From NCBI GenBank assembly GCA_002423365.1, contig DIVU01000327.1, forward strand, positions 1-6,751: a stretch of DNA of 6,751 bases, given 5' to 3'. Each line of letters starts with the position of its first letter. Position 1 is the stretch's first letter. The notes under the pieces were generated by a model. It was not told the origin of the DNA. It saw only the letters and a program-made list of their open reading frames with translations, and made no database searches. Source of the stretch: Desulfuromonadaceae bacterium UBA6124 (GTDB lineage Bacteria > Desulfobacterota > Desulfuromonadia > Desulfuromonadales > Trichloromonadaceae). Shown piece by piece: positions 1-5,326 of this stretch. The position numbers and the translations under genes were made by a program.

Positions 1-1
1 C

Positions 2-76
2 AACAAGCCCGCCAACGAAGGGCCGGAGTGCATCATGCCGTTGGAGGGAGACGCGGGACTCGGTCCCGAGGAATAA
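2..76 (+). CDS. C-terminal end of an unidentified protein (partial)
   Basis: This frame is open from the window edge to a TAA at 74-76. It encodes about 24 residues, including the stretch NKPANEGPECIMPLEGD, and ends Gly-Pro-Glu-Glu. Third codon positions are mostly G or C, as in the confident genes of this window, and the stop falls 7 bases before the stop of the convergent toxin gene. That is what the 3' end of a real convergent gene would look like. The fragment is too short to name a family. A chance open frame in GC-rich DNA remains quite possible. Confidence 0.35.
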   Translation, partial: NKPANEGPECIMPLEGDAGLGPEE

Positions 77-92
77 AACGGCTCTATTCCTC
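68..92. terminator. Short inverted repeat between convergent gene ends
   Basis: GAGGAATA (68-75) is perfectly repeated in inverse as TATTCCTC (85-92) around a 9-base loop, exactly over the stop codons of the partial plus-strand frame and the minus-strand abiEii-like gene. As a result both reading frames end Glu-Glu-stop. There is no clear T tract after either arm, so it is a weak or Rho-assisted terminator at best. A second 8-bp perfect hairpin (CTGCCAGG at 105-112, CCTGGCAG at 118-125, 5-base loop) lies just inside the toxin gene. Confidence 0.3.
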
Positions 93-905
93 AGATGAAC
101 GCCCCTGCCAGGGATCGCCTGGCAGCCTGGAAATCAGCGTATCCATAACAAAGTCAAAAGCACTATCGAAATCCCAGTCAATGTCAGCGGTCAGCAACAA
201 CCGAATATCCCCGGCGAATTGGGAATCCCCCCGTTTTTCGATCAGGTTCTGTTCAAAAAGCGCCCGGCTGATCGTATGGCCGCCATCCTCCATGTATTTC
301 AGGAAGGCTGCAATGAGCCGATCAGCCTCCGGGGCGCAACCGCTGCCGTTGAAGGCATGCCAGAGATCAAACAGGTCGCGCCCCTTTTTTCGCTGATAGA
401 GGGCGCGCAGCTTGGTCCCCAGCAATTCCTCAAGATCATAGGTCAGAATCTCCGCCGCACCTGCGAACCAGCGAGACTCAACCGCGAAAGGTTGCTTACG
501 GAACCCGAAGACGGAAAAATGCTCGCGAGAATTGATTTCTACTTTGAGACTCAGCGGCACGCCTTCTTCGGACTCGAAGCGGTAACGGAAAGTGACCCGG
601 CCCTGGGACTGCTTCCATTTCGGCTCCCCAAGCCAGGGGGTCAAAACTTCCCGGATGCCGGCCATCAGCGGACCGATGCCTCCGGCCTCGACCTGCACCA
701 GGTCAATGTCTTCCGAATAACGGGCCGCCGGCATGTGCAGTTTGAACAGCGCCGTACCGCCGCGAAACGCAAGTTTTTCCTTCAACGCCGGATGGTTGAA
801 GATCTCCACCAGGGCACGGCAGATCACCAGGTCCTGTTCGACCTGGGACAACTGCATCCAGGGGGCCTTCTCCCGCCACTCCGTGATAAAGTCCTGGGGG
901 ATCAA
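84..905 (-). CDS. AbiEii-like nucleotidyltransferase toxin (type IV toxin-antitoxin)
   Basis: A 273-residue protein of the AbiEii/AbiGii (DUF1814) nucleotidyltransferase family, the toxic half of AbiE modules. Known members act in the cytoplasm, bind nucleotide and stop growth; related MenT toxins modify tRNA. Visible motifs: FRGGTAL at 47-53 (the GG-T nucleotide-binding turn), SEDIDL at 64-69 (the metal-binding Asp pair, D66 and D68), KVEIN at 121-125 (possible third acidic strand), and the family hallmark K165-LRAL-x-R-xx-GRDLFDLW at about 165-182. All key residues are present, so the enzyme looks intact. The start is TTG: its TTGA overlaps the antitoxin TGA by 4 bases, a GGAGG (913-917) sits 7 bases upstream, and the resulting MIPQDFITEW start resembles family N-termini as I remember them. 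It is translationally coupled to the upstream antitoxin. The family call is secure; the cellular target is unknown. Confidence 0.93.
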   Translation of the reverse strand: MIPQDFITEWREKAPWMQLSQVEQDLVICRALVEIFNHPALKEKLAFRGGTALFKLHMPAARYSEDIDLVQVEAGGIGPLMAGIREVLTPWLGEPKWKQSQGRVTFRYRFESEEGVPLSLKVEINSREHFSVFGFRKQPFAVESRWFAGAAEILTYDLEELLGTKLRALYQRKKGRDLFDLWHAFNGSGCAPEADRLIAAFLKYMEDGGHTISRALFEQNLIEKRGDSQFAGDIRLLLTADIDWDFDSAFDFVMDTLISRLPGDPWQGRSSEE

Positions 906-1684
906 ATTTCGGCCTCCACCTCGGCATTGACCATCACCACCCAGCGCGCATCCTTCGGCATCCCCTTGAACGGCTTGGAGCGATCAAGGGGAGTCGGCAC
1001 CGGCTTTAGCTGGGCAACGTATTCCGCTAGCTCATCGGCCTTGTCGTTTTCACCCGCCCGGTCCAGCAGATAACCCAGGCGCTGAGCCCAAGCGAGGGGA
1101 GAAAACTGGGCCACTTCCACCAGTTTTTTTCCGTCAAGCTTCTCGGCCAGTTCGCTCAGGATGGTTGCCACATTATCCAATCCCACGGCACGATCCGAAT
1201 ATCCGACCAGGTCAAAGGCGGTCGCTTCCGGGGAAGAGATTTTCAGGGGGCCACGGGGAGTTTTGAACGGGATGATGGGGATAGCAACCACGTTTTTTCT
1301 GGCGATGAAATTCACCCTGACCTTGCCGCATGCGATAGGGGGCCGGTTTTTAGCCACAACAACTTGGAACACTTGCGGCCGATGATGAGCGGCGCCGTGA
1401 TAGACCGCCGCGCTTAACAGGCCGGCATAGTAAGGCTCGCGCAAATGCTCCATGAGTTGGGGGATGAACTGCTCGGGGGGGAGACAACCAATACTCCTGA
1501 ACTCCGGCGGCACGATCACCCAAAAGCCCCGGTAAGGCATGGCGATCTCACCCTTCTTGCTCAGCCTGCGCAGAGCCGCCCGGCTGGCGACCAGAGTTGG
1601 CCCCAGAACCTTATCGGCGTCCTCGATGGTGAAGGTGTATCGCCCCTTCCCCACGAGCTCCGCGATGTAATTCGATGCTTGCAT
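902..1684 (-). CDS. AbiEi-like antitoxin and autorepressor (type IV toxin-antitoxin)
   Basis: A 260-residue protein matching the AbiEi antitoxin family. Residues about 1-60 form a winged helix-turn-helix (YTFTIEDADKVLG, then a recognition-helix-like SRAALRRLSKKGEI, then the wing MPYRGFWVIVP). The rest is the C-terminal antitoxin domain, with PYYAGLLSAAVYHGAAHHRPQVFQV at about 84-108 (a conserved AbiEi block) and SSPEATAFDLVGY near 150-162. In type IV systems the antitoxin does not bind the toxin stably; it counteracts the toxin's activity, and the N-terminal domain represses the operon through inverted repeats. The ATG at 1684 is chosen because AAGGGGG (1690-1696) lies 5 bases upstream. An in-frame ATG at 1768 would add 28 residues that do not resemble the family. 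It is the first gene of a two-gene operon with the toxin. Confidence 0.92.
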   Translation of the reverse strand: MQASNYIAELVGKGRYTFTIEDADKVLGPTLVASRAALRRLSKKGEIAMPYRGFWVIVPPEFRSIGCLPPEQFIPQLMEHLREPYYAGLLSAAVYHGAAHHRPQVFQVVVAKNRPPIACGKVRVNFIARKNVVAIPIIPFKTPRGPLKISSPEATAFDLVGYSDRAVGLDNVATILSELAEKLDGKKLVEVAQFSPLAWAQRLGYLLDRAGENDKADELAEYVAQLKPVPTPLDRSKPFKGMPKDARWVVMVNAEVEAEI

Positions 1685-1711
1685 GGCCGCCCCCTTCAGA
1701 TGAATTGCTTG

Positions 1712-1733
1712 CGAAAAATAACACTTTTCGTTA
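1712..1733 (-). promoter_or_regulatory. Possible abiE operator/promoter with nested inverted repeats
   Basis: Just upstream of the antitoxin start, DNA turns AT-rich and carries two overlapping inverted repeats: CGAAAA (1712-1717) with TTTTCG (1725-1730), and TAAC (1719-1722) with GTTA (1730-1733). Read on the minus strand, AAAAGT also occurs twice 10 bases apart. A TCGACA just upstream on the minus strand could be a -35 element, but no convincing -10 is seen at normal spacing. AbiEi proteins are known to autoregulate through inverted repeats at this location, so an operator is plausible; the exact bases bound are inferred. Confidence 0.4.
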
Positions 1734-1807
1734 CTTTTGTCGAGTGGTCCATGCGCGGTCTGGAACATGTATGGATTCTCGGCTAAGAACCATCCACGGA
1801 GGAAGGG

Positions 1808-1837
1808 TTGACATCAACAAACCTACCCCCTGAAAAT
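1808..1837 (+). promoter_or_regulatory. Possible promoter upstream of the sirtuin gene
   Basis: A perfect TTGACA (1808-1813) is followed 18 bases later by GAAAAT (1832-1837), which matches the -10 consensus at four of six positions. It points toward the sirtuin gene about 100 bases downstream. The -10 is mediocre and a terminator-like hairpin lies between it and the gene, so the true start could be elsewhere. Confidence 0.35.
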
Positions 1838-1849
1838 GCTCCGTTAATC

Positions 1850-1870
1850 CGACACTGCGTGTCGCTTTTT
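1850..1870 (+). terminator. Small terminator-like hairpin in the sirtuin leader
   Basis: CGACAC (1850-1855), a 3-base TGC loop, and GTGTCG (1859-1864) form a perfect 6-bp hairpin followed by C and five T residues (1866-1870). This has the shape of a short intrinsic terminator on the plus strand. No plus-strand gene precedes it, so it would act on transcripts starting at the TTGACA near 1808, either as an attenuator or as a block on antisense transcription from the abiE side. The stem is short, so activity is uncertain. Confidence 0.4.
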
Positions 1871-1940
1871 CAGCTTATTCTGTACCGAGACCTCGGGTCA
1901 ACCCGCCAAGGATGACTCGGAAGACCGGAGAAGAACCGCC

Positions 1941-2726
1941 ATGACACCACGCCGCCGAACCCTGGACCCCGCCGAATGTGCGGGGCTGATCAAAAACGCC
2001 GGATCCGTCGTGGCTCTGACCGGAGCCGGGATTTCCACCGCTGCGGGGATTCCCGACTTTCGCGGTCCCCAGGGGTTGTATGTGACCCGTCGCTACGATC
2101 CGGAAAAGGTTTTCGACATCGACTGGTTCCGGCACTCGCCCGGGGACTTTTACGAATTCTCGCGGGATCTGGTCGAAGTGGTGAAGGATGTCCGCCCGAC
2201 CTTCAGCCATCACTTCCTGGCCGAACTGGAAAAGGCCGGCTCCCTGACGGCGGTCATCACCCAGAATATCGACATGCTTCACCAGATGGCCGGCAGTCGC
2301 CGGGTCGTCGAACTGCACGGCTCCTACCATTCCGCCACCTGTCTGGCGTGCGCCCGGCAACATCTGGAACTCTCCTACGACTGGTGGCGACAGGCCATGA
2401 CACTCGCCTCACGGCCACCGGTCGTGGCCTGCCCGGATTGCGGCGGCACCCTCAAGCCCGACATCGTCTTTTTCGGCGAATTCGTGATCGGTTTCGGCCA
2501 GGCGCAAACCCTGGTCCGACAATGCGATCTGCTGCTGGTTATCGGCTCGTCCCTCCAGGTTTCCCCGGCATCCTCTCTGCCCCGCGACGCGCAAGGCGGC
2601 ATCGTGGTGGTGAACCGGGGAGAGGTCATGCTTTCCGCCGGATCCAACCGTTATTTTGTCGAGCAGGATCTGGACGGATATTTTCGGGAGGTTGCGAAAC
2701 ACCTGGGGATGGCCGTCCATTGTTAA
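1941..2726 (+). CDS. Sir2-family NAD-dependent protein deacylase (sirtuin)
   Basis: A 261-residue sirtuin that would remove acetyl or other acyl groups from lysines, using NAD+ and releasing nicotinamide and O-acyl-ADP-ribose in the cytoplasm. The Rossmann fold motifs are complete: GAGIS at 28-32, GIPDFRGP-x-GLY at about 36-47, TQNID at 107-111, catalytic His126 in ELHGS, IVFFGE at 175-180, GSSLQVSPA at 202-210 and VVNRGE at 223-228. The zinc site is C134/C137 and C164/C167. The stretch GIPDFRGP followed by VFDIDWF and a DFYEF segment closely resembles the Thermotoga Sir2Tm type, rather than the CobB type with its Tyr/Arg acyl-selectivity pair. A GGAGAAG at 1927-1933 precedes the ATG; the core GGAG-to-ATG gap is 10 bases. 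It is probably co-transcribed with the hydrolase 43 bases downstream. It is a stand-alone sirtuin, not a defence-type Sir2 fusion. Confidence 0.96.
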   Translation: MTPRRRTLDPAECAGLIKNAGSVVALTGAGISTAAGIPDFRGPQGLYVTRRYDPEKVFDIDWFRHSPGDFYEFSRDLVEVVKDVRPTFSHHFLAELEKAGSLTAVITQNIDMLHQMAGSRRVVELHGSYHSATCLACARQHLELSYDWWRQAMTLASRPPVVACPDCGGTLKPDIVFFGEFVIGFGQAQTLVRQCDLLLVIGSSLQVSPASSLPRDAQGGIVVVNRGEVMLSAGSNRYFVEQDLDGYFREVAKHLGMAVHC

Positions 2727-2769
2727 GGACGGGGACAACAGGAAACGCGAACGAAAAGGAGGGATCATT

Positions 2770-3279
2770 ATGGACAAACGCCGACTGGTGCTTTTCGCGC
2801 ACGGCAAGGAGAGCGGCCCCTGGGGGAGTAAAATCCAGGCCTTGGCCGAGGTCGCCAAATATTACGAGTACCGGGTCGAAAGCCCCGATTACAGCGACCT
2901 GCCCGATGCGAAAAGCCGGGTTGCGCGGCTGCTCGAACGCTATCCCCAAAACCCGGGGGAACTGATTCTGGTCGGATCGAGCATGGGCGGCCATGTCTCC
3001 CTGGCTGCCTCGGCCGTCCTGAATCCCAAGGGACTGTTTCTGCTCGCCCCCGCCATCGGCCTGCCGGGATACGCACCGGCCCCACCGCCGATCGCCGAGC
3101 GCACGGTGATCGTGCATGCCTGGCAGGACGACATCGTCCCCGAAGCCCAGGTCACCGCCTACGCCCGTTACCACCAGACGGAACTGCACCTGGTCAACAG
3201 CGACCACCGCCTGACCAGCGCCCTCCCCTTCATCCGCCTGCTCTTTCAGGAATTCCTCGAATCGTTCATCCCCGAATAG
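2770..3279 (+). CDS. Small alpha/beta-hydrolase (YqiA/RBBP9-like esterase)
   Basis: A compact 169-residue serine hydrolase. The first strand ends in LVLFAHGKESGPWGSK at 6-21, whose HGKESGPWG segment would form the oxyanion loop. The nucleophile elbow is G69-S70-S71-M72-G73 (Ser71), the acid is probably Asp120 in WQDDIVP, and the base is His146 in NSDHRL, so the triad is complete. At under 200 residues with almost no lid it fits the small esterase group (YqiA, RBBP9/YdeN) and probably acts on small soluble esters or thioesters; the substrate is unknown. No signal peptide is seen. The ATG at 2770 follows AAGGAGGG with about 6 bases of spacing. An upstream in-frame start at 2656 lies inside the sirtuin gene and gives a tail unlike the family. 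It likely forms a two-gene unit with the sirtuin. Confidence 0.88.
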   Translation: MDKRRLVLFAHGKESGPWGSKIQALAEVAKYYEYRVESPDYSDLPDAKSRVARLLERYPQNPGELILVGSSMGGHVSLAASAVLNPKGLFLLAPAIGLPGYAPAPPPIAERTVIVHAWQDDIVPEAQVTAYARYHQTELHLVNSDHRLTSALPFIRLLFQEFLESFIPE

Positions 3280-3412
3280 TCTGGCCGGGCGCGTGGGTTC
3301 CATAGCGATGTGTAGCATCACACTTATCCATTACTACGTCCCCATTAACCTGGATCATGATAAGCTGACTATTGAAGTTTTGCGACTGAAGATAAAATCA
3401 AGGAGTCACGCC

Positions 3413-4477
3413 ATGCCCTCTTTGCTCGACCCCATCAAAGTTGGAGCGTTGCACCTGCCCAATCGGATCATCATGTCGCCGCTGACCCGCTCCCGCGCGA
3501 CCTCCGATTCCGGCGTACCCACACCGCTCATGGCCGAGTATTATTCCCAGCGGGCCACCGCCGGCTTAATCATCTCGGAAGCCACCGTTGTCGACCGCAT
3601 GGGCGTCGGCTACGTCGCCACACCCGGCATCTGGTCGGATGAACAAGTCGAGGGCTGGAAGTCCGTGACCGAAGCCGTGCATGCCGCCGGAGGTCGCATC
3701 TTCCTTCAGCTTTGGCACGTCGGCCGGATTTCCGATCCCAGCCTTCTGGACGGTCACCCTCCCGTCTCGGCCAGTGCCGTTGCGGCCCGGGGAGATGTCA
3801 GCCTCTTACGTCCAAAACGTCCATTTCCTGTTCCGCGAGCACTGGAAACCCAGGAGATCCCCGGGATCATCGCCGCATTCCGACGGGGGGCGGTGAATGC
3901 CAAGGCCGCCGGCTTCGATGGCGTTGAAATCCATGGCGCCAACGGCTACCTGCTCGACCAGTTTCTGCAGGACAGCACGAATAGACGAACCGATGCATAC
4001 GGCGGTTCCCGGGAGAAGCGCGCACGCCTGATGCTGGAGGTGACGGATGCGGTGATCGAGGTCTGGGGCGCCGACCGGGTCGGAATGCACCTTGCGCCGC
4101 GAGCGGACAGCCACGATATGGGCGATAGCGATCGTCTGGCCACCTTCACCTACGTGGCGCGTGAACTCGGCAAGCGACGCCTCGCGTTCATCTGCGCTCG
4201 CGAGGAACGTCGCGAAGACAGTATCGGCCCCCATATCCGCGAAGCCTTTGCCGGGGTCTACATTGCCAACGAGAACTTCACCCGGGAATCGGCCGGGCAG
4301 GCCCTTGCGGATGAGGTGGCCGATGCCGTTGCCTTCGGGCGAGCGTTCATCGCCAATCCCGACCTTGTCGCCAGATTCGCGCTAAACGCACCGTTGAACA
4401 CCTGGGATGACCGGACCTTCTATGTCGGCGGCGCCAAAGGCTATATCGACTATCCGACGCTTCCCGGCAGGCCATGA
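3413..4477 (+). CDS. Old yellow enzyme family NADH:flavin oxidoreductase (NemA-like)
   Basis: A 354-residue TIM-barrel FMN reductase that uses NAD(P)H to reduce activated alkenes such as enones, N-ethylmaleimide or nitro compounds in the cytoplasm; length matches NemA-type enzymes. Visible landmarks: PNRIIMSPLTRSRA at 16-29 (FMN contact Thr25), QLWHVGR at 99-105, the active-site His174 and Asn177 of EIHGANGYLLDQF with Tyr179, NRRTDAYGGS at 190-199, the phosphate-binding AFGRAFIANPDL at 307-318, and the C-terminal GGAKGYIDYPTL. The MHLAPRADSHDMGDSD segment at 225-240 is typical of one bacterial OYE subgroup. AGGAG (3401-3405) sits 7 bases before the ATG; the in-frame ATG at 3293 gives 40 extra residues unlike the family. 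It is followed by strong terminators. No recognisable NemR-type operator precedes it, and its physiological substrate cannot be read from sequence. Confidence 0.95.
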   Translation: MPSLLDPIKVGALHLPNRIIMSPLTRSRATSDSGVPTPLMAEYYSQRATAGLIISEATVVDRMGVGYVATPGIWSDEQVEGWKSVTEAVHAAGGRIFLQLWHVGRISDPSLLDGHPPVSASAVAARGDVSLLRPKRPFPVPRALETQEIPGIIAAFRRGAVNAKAAGFDGVEIHGANGYLLDQFLQDSTNRRTDAYGGSREKRARLMLEVTDAVIEVWGADRVGMHLAPRADSHDMGDSDRLATFTYVARELGKRRLAFICAREERREDSIGPHIREAFAGVYIANENFTRESAGQALADEVADAVAFGRAFIANPDLVARFALNAPLNTWDDRTFYVGGAKGYIDYPTLPGRP

Positions 4478-4487
4478 CCCACATTTT

Positions 4488-4555
4488 CGCATGGCAGGAA
4501 AAAAGAGACGGCCCGACCAAGATTCGCCAGGCCGTCTCTTTTATCCTGCCATGTG
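4488..4555. terminator. Long near-perfect hairpin, probable bidirectional terminator
   Basis: The 24-base arms 4490-4513 and 4530-4553 are complementary except for one position (A4543), with a 16-base loop; a G-T and a C-G pair extend the stem to 4488/4555. The inner stem GAGACGGCC/GGCCGTCTC is flanked by an A-run on the left and TTTT on the right, so the core works as an intrinsic terminator read from either strand. It begins about 10 bases after the reductase stop codon. Confidence 0.8.
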
Positions 4556-4591
4556 GGAAGAACCCAGCAAGCGAGCCCATCCTCAGGCCAT

Positions 4592-4630
4592 AAAAAAGCC
4601 CCATAACTAGGAAGTTGTGGGGCTTTTTTT
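4592..4630. terminator. Bidirectional Rho-independent terminator
   Basis: The arm AAAAAAGCCCCATAACT (4592-4608) pairs with AGTTGTGGGGCTTTTTT (4613-4629) around a 4-base loop, with a single G-T wobble. The GC core is flanked by six A residues on the left and seven T residues on the right, so it ends transcripts in both directions. On the minus strand it lies about 18 bases past the RelE-type toxin stop; on the plus strand it backs up the hairpin behind the reductase. Confidence 0.92.
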
Positions 4631-4647
4631 ATAGGATTTGGCAGGAG

Positions 4648-4929
4648 TTATCTCCTCAGAAAGCGATATACGTCCTTTCGATGGCCAACATGGACAACGA
4701 GAATCACCAGTACATCATTCTCCACCTGATAAAGAATCCGGTAATCACCTACCCGCATTCGGTATAAAGGCGGGTCTTCCCCAACGAGTTGTCTGCTATT
4801 GGCAGGAAACGGGCTCGCAGCTAAAGCAAGTAGGGCCTGGTCAATTCTTTTCAGAAGAGGGCGATCGCTTTTGGCAATCTTGGCAAGGGATTTTTCCGCC
4901 GCCGGGGTCAGTTCAATACGATAAACCAC
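4648..4929 (-). CDS. RelE/ParE-superfamily toxin, RelE-type mRNA interferase
   Basis: A 93-residue type II toxin with the RelE fold: N-terminal strand VYRIELTP, two helices (AAEKSLAKIAK and RPLLKRIDQALLALAASP), then the core LYRMRVGDYRILYQV at about 56-69 and the C-terminal VGHRKDVYRFLRR. By alignment to E. coli RelE, Arg64 (GDYRI), Arg84 (GHRKD) and Tyr88 occupy the catalytic positions equivalent to R61, R81 and Y87. It should therefore cleave mRNA in the ribosomal A site, as RelE does. The start is GTG, 3 bases after the antitoxin TAA, with only a poor ribosome site (GGGATTATAATCC), so translation probably depends on coupling to the antitoxin. Transcription ends at the hairpin just downstream. 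All motifs are intact. Confidence 0.95.
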   Translation of the reverse strand: MVYRIELTPAAEKSLAKIAKSDRPLLKRIDQALLALAASPFPANSRQLVGEDPPLYRMRVGDYRILYQVENDVLVILVVHVGHRKDVYRFLRR

Positions 4930-4932
4930 GGA

Positions 4933-5184
4933 TTATAATCCCAATTTTTTTCGAACTTCTTCATAGGGAATCCGTTCGCCGCGAGATTCCTCGATGGCTT
5001 CCCGAGCCGCTTTGATATCCAGTTGATCTTCAAGCATCTCCAAAAGTTTCAGGTCGTCCATTGAAATTATGGCCCCGACTTCCTTCCCGCGCTTGGTGAG
5101 AACAACACGTTCATGGGTGTAGCGAGCCCTGTCAACAACCTCGCCCAAACTTTCCCGCGCATCCGATACGCCCATTCTAGTCAC
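4933..5184 (-). CDS. Phd/YefM-family antitoxin
   Basis: An 83-residue antitoxin. The N-terminal half, VSDARESLGEVVDRARYTHERVVLTKRGKEVGAIIS at about 6-41, is the Phd/YefM DNA-binding and dimerisation domain. The charged C-terminal tail (IKAAREAIEESRGERIPYEEVRKK) would be the disordered toxin-wrapping segment. It neutralises the downstream RelE-type toxin by direct binding and, with it, represses the operon. The start is taken as GTG at 5184 because AAGGAAGG lies 6 bases upstream; the in-frame ATG at 5175 would leave a 15-base gap. A TGTACA-rich operator covers the promoter. Pairing of a Phd/YefM antitoxin with a RelE-like toxin is common. Confidence 0.94.
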   Translation of the reverse strand: MTRMGVSDARESLGEVVDRARYTHERVVLTKRGKEVGAIISMDDLKLLEMLEDQLDIKAAREAIEESRGERIPYEEVRKKLGL

Positions 5185-5202
5185 ATTGCACCTTCCTTTC
5201 CA

Positions 5203-5239
5203 TTGTACGAATTGTACAATCTGTACAACATTAAATCAA
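5203..5239 (-). promoter_or_regulatory. Toxin-antitoxin promoter with TGTACA operator
   Basis: On the minus strand, TTGATT (complement of 5234-5239) and TACAAT (complement of 5211-5216) are separated by exactly 17 bases, a good sigma-70 promoter. Overlapping it is a 26-base imperfect palindrome (5203-5228): TTGTAC, the perfect centre ATTGTACAAT (5211-5220), and GTACAA. This gives three TGTACA-type cores at 5204, 5213 and 5222, one every 9 bases; the first is TGTACG. TGTACA is the known core bound by YefM antitoxins, so binding here would cover the -10 and part of the spacer and shut off the operon. Confidence 0.85.
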
Positions 5240-5292
5240 CAGCAAAACCGGCCGAAGCATGTCCGCAATGACTTCAAGCACCCCCGAATTGC

Positions 5293-5305
5293 TTATGCGG
5301 CATAA
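5293..5305. repeat. Small palindrome between antitoxin operon and WYL gene
   Basis: TTATGC (5293-5298), one G, and GCATAA (5300-5305) form a perfect 13-base palindrome in the 142-base space between the antitoxin start and the WYL gene stop. No T tract follows on either strand, so it is not a convincing terminator; it could be a protein-binding site or chance. Confidence 0.3.
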
Positions 5306-5326
5306 ATTAACTGTTTAGTCACCGGA

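Noticed and set aside
219..1073. Long plus-strand open frame across both AbiE genes
   Set aside because: It is antisense to two genes with clear family motifs, its translation shows no recognisable domain, and its ends fall inside those genes.
1685..1768. 28-residue N-terminal extension of the AbiEi antitoxin from the ATG at 1768
   Set aside because: It would read through the AT-rich promoter-like region, lacks a ribosome site and is unlike the family; ATG 1684 has AAGGGGG at good spacing.
1941..2726. Sirtuin as a defence-type Sir2 (NADase) effector
   Set aside because: It has the compact 261-residue, zinc-binding, Sir2Tm-like deacylase layout with catalytic His126 and no fused defence domain.
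1976..2965. 329-codon plus-strand frame across the sirtuin and hydrolase genes
   Set aside because: It is the +1-type shadow of the sirtuin, Arg/Gly/Pro rich as expected of GC-rich off-frame reading, and bridges two genes with intact motifs.
2626..3321. 231-codon minus-strand frame opposite the hydrolase
   Set aside because: No motif, no ribosome site, and fully antisense to a gene with a complete catalytic triad.
3372..3398. TTGAAG and TAAAAT as a promoter for the old yellow enzyme
   Set aside because: The spacer is only 15 bases and the transcript would start on the ribosome-binding site. A promoter probably exists in 3280-3412 but cannot be placed.
3293..3412. 40-residue N-terminal extension of the old yellow enzyme
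   Set aside because: The added residues do not resemble the family, while the ATG at 3413 has an AGGAG 7 bases upstream and gives the canonical length.
5293..5305. Palindrome as terminator of the WYL gene
   Set aside because: No T tract follows on the minus strand and the stem is AT-rich, so intrinsic termination is unlikely.
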